Source: Nocardia sp. CDC159
GTDB lineage: Bacteria; Actinomycetota; Actinomycetes; Mycobacteriales; Mycobacteriaceae
Direction: 5' to 3'
NCBI RefSeq assembly: GCF_023740735.1
Contig: NZ_JAMRXH010000001.1
Span: 682,001-746,000, forward strand
Length of the DNA: 64,000 nucleotides
Of this stretch, positions 43,482-51,345 are shown one piece after another. The position numbers and the translations under genes are program-made. The notes beneath the pieces are model-generated. The model did not search any database. It saw only the letters and a program-made list of their open reading frames with translations, and was not told the DNA's origin. Numbering within the stretch: the first letter of the stretch is position 1; each line of letters starts with the position of its first letter.

Positions 43482-44297
43482 TCAGCCGTCGAGCAGGCGA
43501 CGGGCGGCGCGGATGACGGCGAGGTCGACCATGCGGCCGCGCTCGTCGAGCACGACGCCGCCGTCGGCGCGCTCGAAGCGGTCGACCAGGGCGCGGGCGG
43601 CCGCGAGCCGATCGGGTGTCGGCGTGAACACCTCGTTGACGATCGGCACCTGGGTGGGGTGAATACAGGCGCGGCCGCGAAAACCCAAGCGGGCCATGGC
43701 GAGAGTCGACGCGCGCAGGGCCTCGAGATCGACGAAGTCGGTGCGCACCGGGGCCAGCGGCGGCTCGATTCCGGCCGCGGCGCTGACCAAAACGATGTGG
43801 GTCCGGATGGCGAGCATTTCCGGTTCCCCGGGTCCGGGCTCGATACCGGTGTCGGCGCGCAGATCCGCCTCACCGAGCTGCAGCCGCCGCACCCGTGGCG
43901 CGTGCGCGATCTCACCGGCCGCGAGTACGGCCGCCGCGCTTTCCAGCAGCGGACAGACCCGCACGACGCCGGGCCGGGGAGCGTGCGCGTGCACGAGCGC
44001 GTCCACGGCGCGAACCTGTTGCGCGGATTCGGTTTTGGCCAGGCAGATCGTCGCCGCACCGGCGGCGAGAACAGCGCGCAGGTCTTCCTGCCCGAGCTCG
44101 CCGGAGTTGATCCGCACCCAGATCCGTTGCGGCTGGGCGCCGGTGCGCAGCCGGGCGGCCACCTCGGAGCGGGCCGCCGATTTGTCCCGCATCGGGACGG
44201 CATCCTCGAGGTCGAGCAGGATCACATCGGCCGGACCGGCCAGCGCCTTGTCGAACAGCTCGGGTCGATTGCCGGGAACATACAGCGCCGATCGCAC
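43482..44297 (-). CDS. HpcH/HpaI-CitE family lyase (citramalyl/malyl-CoA lyase-like)
   Basis: The protein is 271 aa from GTG 44297, with AGGAGG 6 bases upstream. CitE-type motifs are RSALYVPGNRPELFDKAL at the start, DVILLDLEDAVP with metal-binding acids, RIWVRINS with the substrate Arg, LLESAAAVLAA with the metal Glu, LQLGEADLRAD, and GRACIHPTQVPIVNEVF. These TIM-barrel enzymes make or cleave malyl-, citramalyl- or citryl-CoA type bonds. In this island it could split a citramalyl-CoA-like intermediate into pyruvate or a keto acid and acetyl-CoA. It is transcribed alone against the main operon, with an island operator 13 bases upstream of its start. Confidence 0.87.
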   Translation of the reverse strand: MRSALYVPGNRPELFDKALAGPADVILLDLEDAVPMRDKSAARSEVAARLRTGAQPQRIWVRINSGELGQEDLRAVLAAGAATICLAKTESAQQVRAVDALVHAHAPRPGVVRVCPLLESAAAVLAAGEIAHAPRVRRLQLGEADLRADTGIEPGPGEPEMLAIRTHIVLVSAAAGIEPPLAPVRTDFVDLEALRASTLAMARLGFRGRACIHPTQVPIVNEVFTPTPDRLAAARALVDRFERADGGVVLDERGRMVDLAVIRAARRLLDG

Positions 44298-44310
44298 CAG
44301 CCACCTCCTC

Positions 44311-44335
44311 GAAACATTGTTTCTCAGAAGGAAAC
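44311..44335. promoter_or_regulatory. Island operator (perfect three half-sites) at the CitE-like promoter
   Basis: The site reads GAAAC-ATT-GTTTC-TCAGAAG-GAAAC on the plus strand. It begins 13 bases upstream of the CitE-like start (minus strand) and lies 152 bases before the secreted hydrolase, so it may serve both divergent units. Confidence 0.75.
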
Positions 44336-44439
44336 TTATCGACCTATCAACCCTGCTGTCCAGCACGAACGAATTTCCGCTGCAAATCTCGAGGTTGACA
44401 GCCGGGCAGGCTTACCCACTAATGAGACCCATCAGTTGA

Positions 44440-44464
44440 GAAACGCCATTCCATCCATGGAAAC
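44440..44464. promoter_or_regulatory. Degenerate island operator before the first secreted hydrolase
   Basis: The reading is GAAAC-GCC-ATTCC-ATCCATG-GAAAC: the outer half-sites are perfect, spacings of 3 and 7 are kept, and the middle half-site is changed. It ends 22 bases before the ATG at 44487. Confidence 0.5.
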
Positions 44465-44486
44465 GGCACCGCCCCTTGGAGTCGCC

Positions 44487-45431
44487 ATGGGCACGAAGGA
44501 TTCGGTTCTGGCCGCCCTGGCCGCCGCTGCCGCGCTCACCCTTTCCGCCACCATCCCGGCCGCCGCCGACGGCCTGCCGGGTGCCATCGAGATACCCTGC
44601 GCCGCCGACGTTCTCCAGCAGAGCGTCGACTGGTTCGTCCCGGACGGACCGGCGCGCGGCCTGATCTGGCTGCAGCACGGATTCGCTCGCACCCACGCCA
44701 ATGTCGCCGAGCTGGCACAAACGTTCGCGGATGCGGGCCATCTGGTGTTCGTGCCGAGCCTGCCGTTCATGAATCTGTCCGGCTGCACGCTGCAGAGCCT
44801 GGGCGACAACACCGCCTTCCTGAACAATGTCGCCGCCCTGCTGTCCGGCGATCGAGCCGGTGCGCTGCGGGCCAGCCTCGCCGCGGCTCTCGGGCCGGAC
44901 CGCGAAATCCCCGCGATCCCAGAGCAGTTTGTGTTCGTCGGGCACTCCGCGGGCGCGGAGGCGGTGGAATACGTCGCCTACCGCATGCAGGCCAGCGCAC
45001 CACGGGTGTGGGCGGGGCTGCGCGGGCTGGTGCTGCTCGATCCGGTGCGATCGTTCCTGGGCGACAACACCGATCGCGCCCTGGCCGCACTCGACCCGAC
45101 CGGCCTGCCGATCCTGGCGGTGTCGAGCCCGCCGTCGTGGTGCAACACCTTCGGCACCGGCACCGACGCGCTGCAACGCCATCTGCACCGGCCCTTCGTC
45201 GGCGTCCGGCTGGCCGACGGGGCGCACACCGACGCCGAGGGCAACAGCTCCGATCCGGTCGGCGAATCGCTCTGCGGCACACCGCGACCGGCGAACGTAG
45301 CCACCCTGCACAGGCTGGTGCTGGGCTGGATCGGCGACTTCTTCGCCGGAACGACCACCCCGGACTACTATCCGACCACCGCGGGCACGATACCCGCCGC
45401 CCCGGAGGTCCAGATTCTGCACGGCGCCTGA
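44487..45431 (+). CDS. Secreted serine hydrolase (alpha/beta hydrolase), copy 1
   Basis: The protein is 314 aa from ATG 44487 with TTGGAG 6 bases upstream; earlier in-frame starts would cross the operator. A Sec signal peptide (about 1-28, ending IPAAADG) shows it is exported. The hydrolase core has RGLIWLQHGFARTHANV, VFVPSLPFMNLSGCTL, the elbow FVGHSAGAEAV with Ser154, and LRGLVLLDPVRSFLGDN; four Cys could form disulfides. It is clearly paralogous to the product of 45585. Both carry island operators, so an outside-the-cell ester cleavage, for example of a phytyl or methyl ester, would be the first step. The substrate is inference. Confidence 0.82.
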   Translation: MGTKDSVLAALAAAAALTLSATIPAAADGLPGAIEIPCAADVLQQSVDWFVPDGPARGLIWLQHGFARTHANVAELAQTFADAGHLVFVPSLPFMNLSGCTLQSLGDNTAFLNNVAALLSGDRAGALRASLAAALGPDREIPAIPEQFVFVGHSAGAEAVEYVAYRMQASAPRVWAGLRGLVLLDPVRSFLGDNTDRALAALDPTGLPILAVSSPPSWCNTFGTGTDALQRHLHRPFVGVRLADGAHTDAEGNSSDPVGESLCGTPRPANVATLHRLVLGWIGDFFAGTTTPDYYPTTAGTIPAAPEVQILHGA

Positions 45432-45548
45432 GCATTTCGCGCGAGATCGCCACGCCCGGGTGCCGAGACACGAGCCTGCGACAACCGTCTTTGGGCCCCG
45501 GTATTGACTCATACGCGTTTCCGACTCCTAATGAAGTTTGTGAGAAAT

Positions 45549-45573
45549 GAAACACTGTTTCTCACAGAGAAAC
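45549..45573. promoter_or_regulatory. Island operator (perfect three half-sites) before the second secreted hydrolase
   Basis: The site reads GAAAC-ACT-GTTTC-TCACAGA-GAAAC, ends 11 bases before the proposed TTG start, and abuts the ribosome site TAGGAG. Confidence 0.78.
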
Positions 45574-45584
45574 TAGGAGTCACG

Positions 45585-46565
45585 TTGGGTACCCGACGTC
45601 TGGCCGCCGCGAGTTCCATCGCCGCCGCCATCACCGCATTCACTTTGTTCACCGGCTCCCCCGCGAGCGCCGACTCGGCGGTCACCAAGGTGGAGAACAC
45701 GGTGGAGATCCGCTGCGCGTTCACCATCCTGCGCCAGAGCAGTGACTGGTACTTCCCCACCGGCACGCCCAAGGCCCTGTTCTGGCTGCAGCACGGCTTC
45801 GCCAGCGCCAACGACGCGCTCACCGACACCGCGAACAAGCTTGCCGCGCAGGGCTTCCTGGTCTTCGCGCCCACCCTCCCGACCGCCAACACCTTCGGCT
45901 GCACGGTGGAGAACCTCGGCAACAACACCAACTTCCTGCACAATGTGGCCGATCTGTTCGGCAAGGCCGCCGACCCCAAGGACAAATTGGGTCGCAGCTT
46001 CGCCGACGCCAAGGCCAAGGCGGGGCGTCCCGAACTCGCCCTGCCGAACGCCTTCGTCTTCGCCGGACACTCCGCCGGCGGGGAAGCGGTTGCCTACGTG
46101 ACCCAGGTGTTGCGCGCCGACTACGCCGCCGCCTTCGCGAAGGTCCGCGGCGCGATCCTGTTCGACCCGGTCAAGAGCTTCGTCGGTAACAACCTCAGCA
46201 GCTCGCTGAACCATCTGAGCAACAGCACACTGCCGGTGTTCGCGATCTCCGCACCGCCCTACAGCTGCAACCGCAGCGGCTCCGGCACCAACGAGGTCAT
46301 CGAGCAACTACCACGTCCGTTCCTCGGTGTCCGACTCACCACCGGCTCGCACGTCGACGTCGAGGGATCCAGCGCGACGGGACCGGACAAGCGGCTCTGC
46401 GGCACCCCGCAGGACAAGAACGTGGCAGCACTGCAGCGGTTGACCGCCGCCTGGGCCGCGGACTTCGTCACCGGCACCCGCACCGCCGACTACTACCCCG
46501 GCGGCGGCTACTACGAGAGCCAGCGCACGGCCGGAACCATCCAGACACTCGCCTCGGGCACGTAG
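45585..46565 (+). CDS. Secreted serine hydrolase (alpha/beta hydrolase), copy 2
   Basis: The start is probably TTG 45585 (TAGGAG 5 bases upstream), giving 326 aa. ATG or GTG starts further upstream would place the operator inside the coding region. A Sec signal peptide ends near GSPASADS. The core repeats that of the 44487 product: KALFWLQHGFASANDAL, LVFAPTLPTANTFGCTV, the elbow FAGHSAGGEAVAYV with Ser163, and VRGAILFDPVKSFVGNN. The C-terminal TADYYPGG is shared too. The pair arose by duplication and has diverged. A strong hairpin terminator follows 13 bases after the stop and marks the right edge of the island. Confidence 0.82.
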   Translation: MGTRRLAAASSIAAAITAFTLFTGSPASADSAVTKVENTVEIRCAFTILRQSSDWYFPTGTPKALFWLQHGFASANDALTDTANKLAAQGFLVFAPTLPTANTFGCTVENLGNNTNFLHNVADLFGKAADPKDKLGRSFADAKAKAGRPELALPNAFVFAGHSAGGEAVAYVTQVLRADYAAAFAKVRGAILFDPVKSFVGNNLSSSLNHLSNSTLPVFAISAPPYSCNRSGSGTNEVIEQLPRPFLGVRLTTGSHVDVEGSSATGPDKRLCGTPQDKNVAALQRLTAAWAADFVTGTRTADYYPGGGYYESQRTAGTIQTLASGT

Positions 46566-46578
46566 GCGACCGATATCA

Positions 46579-46606
46579 CGGCGGCCACCGCATGCGGTGG
46601 CCGCCG
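46579..46606. terminator. Hairpin terminator at the right edge of the catabolic island
   Basis: A perfect 12-bp inverted repeat (46579-46590 and 46595-46606) with loop CATG forms a fully palindromic 28-base block starting 13 bases after the hydrolase stop. The 91 bases that follow, up to the MerR gene end, hold no feature I can see. Confidence 0.75.
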
Positions 46607-46697
46607 CGCACCCGGGCCTGGTGCGCCTTCGCCACCCTGCTGTCGGCGAGCATCTGGCGGCGCGACGGCAACGGCGGCACGCGAACCGGAATCGCCC

Positions 46698-47123
46698 CTA
46701 GCGACCGGTCGTATCGGTGGTGAAAGGCACCGGGCAGGAAGGCGTTCGGCTGCACGCGAGCAGGTCGTCACAGCCCGCCGCCAGGGCCGCGGCCAGCGTG
46801 TCACGCCTGGCGGTGAGTGCGGTGAGTTCGGAGTCGATCTCGGCCAGCTTCACCCGGACCTGCGCCCGCAACCCCGCGCGGGGGCGGCGTGCGGGGCCGA
46901 GCCGGGCGGCCTCGAGCAGGTCGGCGATTTCGTCGAGGGTGAAACCCAGCCGCTGGGCCGCCTTGATCAGTCGCAGCACGGTGACCGCCCGTTCCGGATA
47001 GACGCGATGCCCGCCCAGGGAGCGGTCCGGCTCGGCCAGCAGACCCCGCCGCTCGTAGTACCGCAACGTCTGGATGTTCACCCCGGCGGCCGCGGCCAGC
47101 TGTCCGGTCCGCAGCCCGCTCAT
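46698..47123 (-). CDS. MerR-family transcriptional regulator with C-terminal Cys cluster
   Basis: The protein is 141 aa from ATG 47123, overlapping the upstream gene by 4 bases. The N-terminal MerR winged helix is clear (RTGQLAAAAGVNIQTLRYYERRGLL, about 4-28), followed by the coiled-coil dimer helix (AQVRVKLAEIDSELTALTARRDTL). The C-terminal AAGCDDLLACSRTPSCPVPF has three Cys that could bind a soft metal such as mercury or zinc. It is the second gene of a two-gene operon behind a promoter with the long 19-bp spacer typical of MerR control, so it is probably autoregulated. Confidence 0.88.
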   Translation of the reverse strand: MSGLRTGQLAAAAGVNIQTLRYYERRGLLAEPDRSLGGHRVYPERAVTVLRLIKAAQRLGFTLDEIADLLEAARLGPARRPRAGLRAQVRVKLAEIDSELTALTARRDTLAAALAAGCDDLLACSRTPSCPVPFTTDTTGR

Positions 47124-47512
47124 GCGGGCCCGCCCGCGATCGCACGGGCGGCCAGCCCGTCGAGCACCTCGGTCCGGGCGGGCGGCACGTCGATGTCCAT
47201 GTGCACCAGATCCGTTCCCGCAGCGGTGAATCCGAAGGTGAAGAACGAGCAGCAGCTCGACTCCCGCGCCGCCAGCTCCCGCGCCCACGCCTCGGCCCCG
47301 GCAACCAGATCCAGGCGCAGCCGCGTCGCCGACACCCGATCCACCCCCCGCACCGCCGCGCGGAACAGCGCGTCGAACTCCGCCACCCGCACCGGCTGCT
47401 GCTCGGTGGGCAGGGTGCACGCCTCCACCGACACCCACGCCTGCCCCACCGCATTCTCGTCACCTCGATCGCCACCGACCCCGGCGACCCGCGCACCGGT
47501 CGACTCGGCCAT
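47120..47512 (-). CDS. Hypothetical protein with a CC motif, coupled to MerR
   Basis: The protein is 130 aa from ATG 47512, with AGGAGG 8 bases upstream; ATG 47533 is an alternative. It contains VEACTLPTEQQPVRVAEFD near the N-terminus and ARESSCCSFFTFGFTAAG in the second half. The single Cys and the Cys-Cys pair could bind metal. I do not know a function, but I have the impression that such proteins occur beside MerR genes in actinobacteria. The stop overlaps the MerR start by 4 bases, suggesting that this protein is the sensor partner or the effector of that regulator. Confidence 0.65.
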   Translation of the reverse strand: MAESTGARVAGVGGDRGDENAVGQAWVSVEACTLPTEQQPVRVAEFDALFRAAVRGVDRVSATRLRLDLVAGAEAWARELAARESSCCSFFTFGFTAAGTDLVHMDIDVPPARTEVLDGLAARAIAGGPA

Positions 47513-47563
47513 GACCTGCACCTCCTTATTCATGAGGGCCCTCGCAACGGCCGCTCTCACCCG

Positions 47564-47595
47564 AGGCTAAGCCTGTACCCGGGTACCGGATGCAA
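47564..47595 (-). promoter_or_regulatory. MerR-type promoter with palindromic operator in an over-long spacer
   Basis: On the minus strand, TTGCAT (plus 47590-47595) and TTAGCC (plus 47565-47570) are separated by 19 bases that contain the perfect palindrome GTACCCGGGTAC (47575-47586). An extended spacer holding the operator is the hallmark of MerR-activated promoters. It lies about 52 bases upstream of the first gene of the MerR operon. Confidence 0.65.
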
Positions 47596-47612
47596 CCCCG
47601 AATCCGCCACCG

Positions 47613-48371
47613 TCATTTCTCGTAGCCGACCGCGGCGGCGCGCACCCGGTCGACATAGGCGTCGGAGTGGTTGTATGCCAGCACCGCGCGACGCCACCCC
47701 TGGGCCGTGGCCAGGTCGCCGCCGGCGGCGCACAGGTAGCGGCCCGCGCTCAACGCGGCATCGTCGATATCGTCCGGGCTGCCCGGAAGATCGCTGGTGG
47801 CAAGGGGATTGCTACTCGCGAGTCGGTCGATCAGGGTACGAGCGTCCGTATCGGCCCGCACACCCCAGCGTGTCCAGGTGTCCGGGATGAACTGGAACGG
47901 GCCCATCGCTCGCGCGTATCCGGTGCGCCCCGCCGGACCGCTCGCATCGACGATCAGCGCATTACCGCCGGTGCCGTCGAGCGCGACACCGCGGATCGAT
48001 GGCCGCACCACACCGTCTGCCGCCACGGTCGCTCCCCCGTGTCGGCCGTGATCGCTTTCCACTCGCGCGATCCCGGCCAGGGTGGTCCAGCCCAGATGGC
48101 ACGATGGTCGCGCCTGCGCCAGCAGCACCGTCGCATAGCCGTATGCCCGCAGCGCCCGCGCTGGAATACCGTGCTGGCGCGCCCGGATCCGCGCCCACTC
48201 ATCCAGCGGATCGGCCTTGTGGTCGACTCTGTCCAGCCGGATCACCGGCACCGGACCATCGGCGCCGGGTGGGGCGGACGCGGGGGTCCGCGGGGTCTCC
48301 CCGCCGCATGCCGCGGTTGCCATCAGCACCAGCAGCACCAAGCCGCCGGTGTGATACACATGTCTCGCCAT
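47613..48371 (-). CDS. Lytic murein transglycosylase lipoprotein
   Basis: The protein is 252 aa from ATG 48371. A lipoprotein signal peptide ends with the lipobox LMATAACGG (Cys about 22). The catalytic part resembles MltB-type soluble transglycosylases: GWTTLAGIARVESDHGRHGG with the catalytic Glu, YARAMGPFQFIPDTWTRWG, and DIDDAALSAGRYLCAAGGDLATAQGWRRAVLAYNHSDAYVDRV. It would cleave peptidoglycan in the cell envelope, perhaps in cell division or growth. It lies 37 bases downstream of the Ser/Thr-rich membrane protein gene on the same strand, so the two may be co-transcribed. Confidence 0.88.
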   Translation of the reverse strand: MARHVYHTGGLVLLVLMATAACGGETPRTPASAPPGADGPVPVIRLDRVDHKADPLDEWARIRARQHGIPARALRAYGYATVLLAQARPSCHLGWTTLAGIARVESDHGRHGGATVAADGVVRPSIRGVALDGTGGNALIVDASGPAGRTGYARAMGPFQFIPDTWTRWGVRADTDARTLIDRLASSNPLATSDLPGSPDDIDDAALSAGRYLCAAGGDLATAQGWRRAVLAYNHSDAYVDRVRAAAVGYEK

Positions 48372-48408
48372 CTCGAATCCCGCTGTCGCAGCGAGCTTCA
48401 GCCTTCGA

Positions 48409-49194
48409 TCAAGCGCACGCGCGAGTGGTCGGCGCGGGCGGCTTGGTCGTCGTGGTGGGCGACTGCCGCGAAGTGCCGGTCGGTGGGTGCGCGATCGACG
48501 GCTGCGCCGACGGCGTCACCGACTTCTTCGCGGCTCCGGTCGGGGCGGCGCAGGTGCTCGTCATCGATGTGGTGGTCGGCGTCGTCCTCGTGGTCGACGG
48601 GGCCGTCGAGGCGGGTGCCGACGTCGTCCTCGTGGCAGACGGGGCCGTCGAGCGAGTGGTGGTCACCGTCTCGGTCGGCGGGGCAACCACCGTCACCGTG
48701 GTGGTCACGGGATCCCCGGCAGGTCGAGCGGTCGCCTGCACCGAGAAACTCGCGCTGGCGCTGGCACTCATACTGAACGAGAAACTGGGACCGCCCGGCG
48801 CGGCGAGGACGTCCGGGGAAACGTTCGGTACGCCGGTGGGCTCGGCCGCGACGGTCGGTTCCCCGGCCTCGATCGGCTGCCCCGCATCTTCGACCGCCGC
48901 GATCGGTTCGCCGATGCCACCACCGCTCGGCATCCCATCCTCAGGCACCGGCACGTCCCTCGGCATCTCCGGGTCCGCGGCGATGTCGCCGGCCCGAATA
49001 TCGGTGGATATCCCTGCCGCACTCGGTGATTCGTACTCCCCCGACGTGGCCATGACCGCACCCTGCCGATCACTGCGCGTAGCCCCCGCGCCGATCACGA
49101 CGGCCACGACAAGACCGATCACCACCGCGGTACCCGCCGCATGGGGAAGGTGTCGCCGCAGATCGCGGCCGGATGTGTTGTCGAGCGATTCCAC
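48409..49194 (-). CDS. Membrane-anchored Ser/Thr/Pro-rich protein
   Basis: The proposed start is GTG 49194 (261 aa); the frame stays open upstream, so a start as far as 49332 is possible. A short cytoplasmic part with RDLRRHLPHAAG is followed by one membrane helix (AVVIGLVVAVVIGAG, about 22-40) and a long extracellular low-complexity tail: FSFSMSASASASFSVQ in the middle and Thr/Pro/Ser repeats to the end (TVTVVAPPTETVTTTRS). There is no enzyme domain. It may be a cell-wall-spanning stalk or a glycosylated anchor for envelope proteins. The transglycosylase gene follows. Confidence 0.6.
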   Translation of the reverse strand: MESLDNTSGRDLRRHLPHAAGTAVVIGLVVAVVIGAGATRSDRQGAVMATSGEYESPSAAGISTDIRAGDIAADPEMPRDVPVPEDGMPSGGGIGEPIAAVEDAGQPIEAGEPTVAAEPTGVPNVSPDVLAAPGGPSFSFSMSASASASFSVQATARPAGDPVTTTVTVVAPPTETVTTTRSTAPSATRTTSAPASTAPSTTRTTPTTTSMTSTCAAPTGAAKKSVTPSAQPSIAHPPTGTSRQSPTTTTKPPAPTTRACA

Positions 49195-49505
49195 CAGCAG
49201 TTGCTTTCTTCTCCGTATCGAGCCGTTGCGGATACCGGAGGGGGACTGTGCAGGACGGACGACCAGCCCGCAAATCCCCGCACCGGGCCGCAGCACGGCC
49301 CGAACAGACCGAGCGACCAGACAGCGAACCAAGCGCTACGGCCACGATGCCGGCGTGAACTCTTCGATCACCCAAACAGCAAGCATCCAGCGACCTCGGC
49401 CGCATCACCCGGGGGGCGGGACCGTTCCCACCCACCCACGAGTTCGAAACCCTTTTCCCGACAACCTTTTTCGACCGACCGACGCCAGCGCTCGACCACT
49501 CGACC
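49195..49505. other. Intergenic stretch without recognisable gene
   Basis: About 310 bases lie between the Ser/Thr-rich gene and the lactate 2-monooxygenase end. I see no tRNA, hairpin or convincing coding frame, except the possible N-terminal extension of the Ser/Thr-rich gene up to 49332. Confidence 0.4.
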
Positions 49506-49536
49506 GGACCGGGGGTGACACAATTTGTGCCGGTCC
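49506..49536 (-). terminator. Hairpin after the lactate 2-monooxygenase gene
   Basis: GGACCGG (49506-49512) and CACAA (49519-49523) pair with TTGTG (49525-49529) and CCGGTCC (49530-49536) around a single-base loop, with a 6-base bulge on one side. It lies 3 bases beyond the stop codon of the minus-strand gene. Confidence 0.5.
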
Positions 49537-49539
49537 CCG

Positions 49540-50715
49540 CTACGAGACTGCGGTCACCCGCCGCATGTTGGCACGAACCGACGCGATATCCGGATACCCG
49601 TTGACGGCCATCAGCAGGTCGGCCTCGGCCAGCATCATGCGCAACACGTGCTCGACTCCCGATGCGCCGCCCAGTGCCAGTCCGTACACATACGGCCTGC
49701 CGACGCCGACCATGGTCGCGCCGAGTCCGAGCGCCTTGATCAGGTCGGTGCCCGACCGCACACCGGAGTCGAACAGCACCGGTACCCGGCCGTCGCACGC
49801 CTCGACGATGCCGGGCAGGCATTCGAGGGTGCTGAGCCCGCCATTGGCTTGGCGCCCACCGTGATTGGAGCAGTAGATGCCGTCGACACCGTGATCGATC
49901 GCACGGCGGGCGTCGTCGGGATGACAGATGCCCTTGAGCACGAGCGGCAGATCGGTCAGCGCGCGCAGCCATTCCAGATCGGACCAGGACAGGGAATTGC
50001 CGAACATCGGAGCCCAGACCGGCACGACATCGCGCGGGTCGTCGGAGTCGACCAGGGTCCGGAACACCGGGTCGCTGGTGTAGTTCCTCAGCACGTGCCC
50101 GCGCAGTTGCGGGAAGTTGCCGGTGGCCAGATCGCGGGGACGCCAGCCGGTGATCCAGGCGTCCAGCGTGACCGCGATGGCCCGATATCCCGCCCGCTCG
50201 GCGCGGCCGACCAGGCTCGCCGCGACGTCCCGATTCTTGGGGGTGTAGAGCTGGAAGAAGGCAGGGGTGTCGCCGGTGTGGGCGATCACCTCTTCGAGCG
50301 GATCCTCCATCAGGGTGGAGAACATCGCTGGCACACCGGTTTTCGCGGCCGCCCGCGCGACGGCGATATCCCCGTGGTGGTCCTCGGGCACCAGTCCGAT
50401 GACCCCGACCGGCGCCATGAACAGCGGGCTTGCGTAGGTGTGCCCGAACAGCTCCACCGTCAGATCGCGCTGGGTCGCCCCCGCCAGCATGCGCGGTACC
50501 AGCCCCCACTCGGCGAATGCCTCGACATTGCGCCGCTGGGTGAACTCATCACCCGCACCGCCACCGATGAACGACTGCAACGAGGCGGGCAGCGCGGCCA
50601 CGGCCTTGGCCTCCAGCTCCGCGTAGGCCATCGGAAACTCGGGCGGATTACCGCTGAGCGCCTGCAGGTAGATCCCATTCTGATAGTCGGCGAAAGGCAC
50701 GGACCCTCCCATCAT
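49540..50715 (-). CDS. L-lactate 2-monooxygenase / FMN-dependent alpha-hydroxy acid oxidase
   Basis: The protein is 391 aa from ATG 50715 (alternative ATG one codon later). It follows the mycobacterial lactate 2-monooxygenase pattern in length and sequence: FADYQNGIYLQALSG, EFPMAYAELEAKA, FIGGGAGDEFTQRRNVEAF, APVGVIGLVPEDHHGD, FFQLYTPKNRDVA, LDAWITGWRPRDL, LKGICHPDDARRAIDHGVDGIY, and SNHGGRQANGGLSTL with the catalytic His and an Arg that binds the substrate carboxylate. The enzyme oxidises L-lactate with O2 to acetate, CO2 and water. It stands alone, with a hairpin terminator behind it. Confidence 0.9.
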   Translation of the reverse strand: MMGGSVPFADYQNGIYLQALSGNPPEFPMAYAELEAKAVAALPASLQSFIGGGAGDEFTQRRNVEAFAEWGLVPRMLAGATQRDLTVELFGHTYASPLFMAPVGVIGLVPEDHHGDIAVARAAAKTGVPAMFSTLMEDPLEEVIAHTGDTPAFFQLYTPKNRDVAASLVGRAERAGYRAIAVTLDAWITGWRPRDLATGNFPQLRGHVLRNYTSDPVFRTLVDSDDPRDVVPVWAPMFGNSLSWSDLEWLRALTDLPLVLKGICHPDDARRAIDHGVDGIYCSNHGGRQANGGLSTLECLPGIVEACDGRVPVLFDSGVRSGTDLIKALGLGATMVGVGRPYVYGLALGGASGVEHVLRMMLAEADLLMAVNGYPDIASVRANMRRVTAVS

Positions 50716-50978
50716 CGATGACGCGAGAACGCTGCGGATCCCTCACAGTCCGAAACAGCCGAAAGTAGCGCCGAACACAACCCGGGTGAACACCGGCTAG
50801 AACAGAAGTCTGGGCAACAGAATATCCCGCCAGTTCACCACTCCGCTGTAGGCGCCGGGGGCGAGGAAGGTGGCGTAGCGCGAAACCAGCAGGATCATCG
50901 AATACAGGGCGACGTACCGGTGTGCGCGAATCGTGAAGCCGCCGTGATCTTGGCGGCGCAAGCGACTCTCAGTCGATA

Positions 50979-51335
50979 TCAGCCGAGGGGGCCAGCGGCC
51001 GTGCCGACGGTGGCGCGGGGCAGGTCTCGTTCGGCCCATTCGGCCATCGTGGCCAGCACCACGTCCAGGCGACGACCGGCGGGAGTGAGTTCGTATTCCA
51101 CCCGCGGTGGGATCTCCGCGTAGGCGGTGCGGATCACCAGGCCGGTCTCCTGGAAGCGCTGCAGGCGCGAGGACAGGGTCTTCGGGCTGATGCCCGGCAG
51201 CGCGGCGCGCAGCTGGGTGAACCGTTTGGGGCCGGTCAGCAGTTCGCGCACGATCAGGGTGGCCCACGGGCCATCGAGCACGGTCAGGAACCGCGCGATC
51301 GGGCACTCCGGTAATTCGTGGTCGACGTCACTCAC
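50979..51335 (-). CDS. HxlR-family transcriptional regulator
   Basis: The protein is 118 aa from GTG 51335. The HxlR winged helix is evident: CPIARFLTVLDGPWATLIVRELL, KRFTQLRAALPGISPKTLSSRLQRFQETGLV, and PPRVEYELTPAGRRLDVVL. The N-terminal Cys (PECPIARFL) is the redox- or electrophile-sensing position in many relatives. It is divergent from the SnoaL-like gene at 51425 and probably controls it through the inverted repeat between them. The 263 bases downstream (50716-50978), up to the lactate oxygenase start, hold no gene I can support. Confidence 0.88.
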   Translation of the reverse strand: MSDVDHELPECPIARFLTVLDGPWATLIVRELLTGPKRFTQLRAALPGISPKTLSSRLQRFQETGLVIRTAYAEIPPRVEYELTPAGRRLDVVLATMAEWAERDLPRATVGTAAGPLG

Positions 51336-51345
51336 CGCGGCTCCA

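Noticed and set aside
17139..44297. The island as a nicotinate or pyrimidine degradation cluster, suggested by the maleamate-amidase-like, maleate-isomerase-like and hydantoinase genes.
   Set aside because: No nicotinate hydroxylase, 2,5-dihydroxypyridine dioxygenase or dihydropyrimidine dehydrogenase is seen, and such a pathway would not explain the RCCR, PAO-class and NYC1/NOL-like genes. It remains the main alternative for the left half.
43659..44486. An in-frame upstream extension of the first secreted hydrolase.
   Set aside because: It would run opposite the CitE-like gene and through two operators, and would bury the signal peptide inside the protein.
46579..46606. The 28-base palindrome as a regulator operator.
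   Set aside because: Its long GC-rich arms and position 13 bases after a stop codon fit a terminator better.
50797..51306. A minus-strand open frame overlapping the HxlR gene and its downstream gap.
   Set aside because: The HxlR gene occupies the region in another frame with clear family motifs; the tail of this frame shows no family and no ribosome site.
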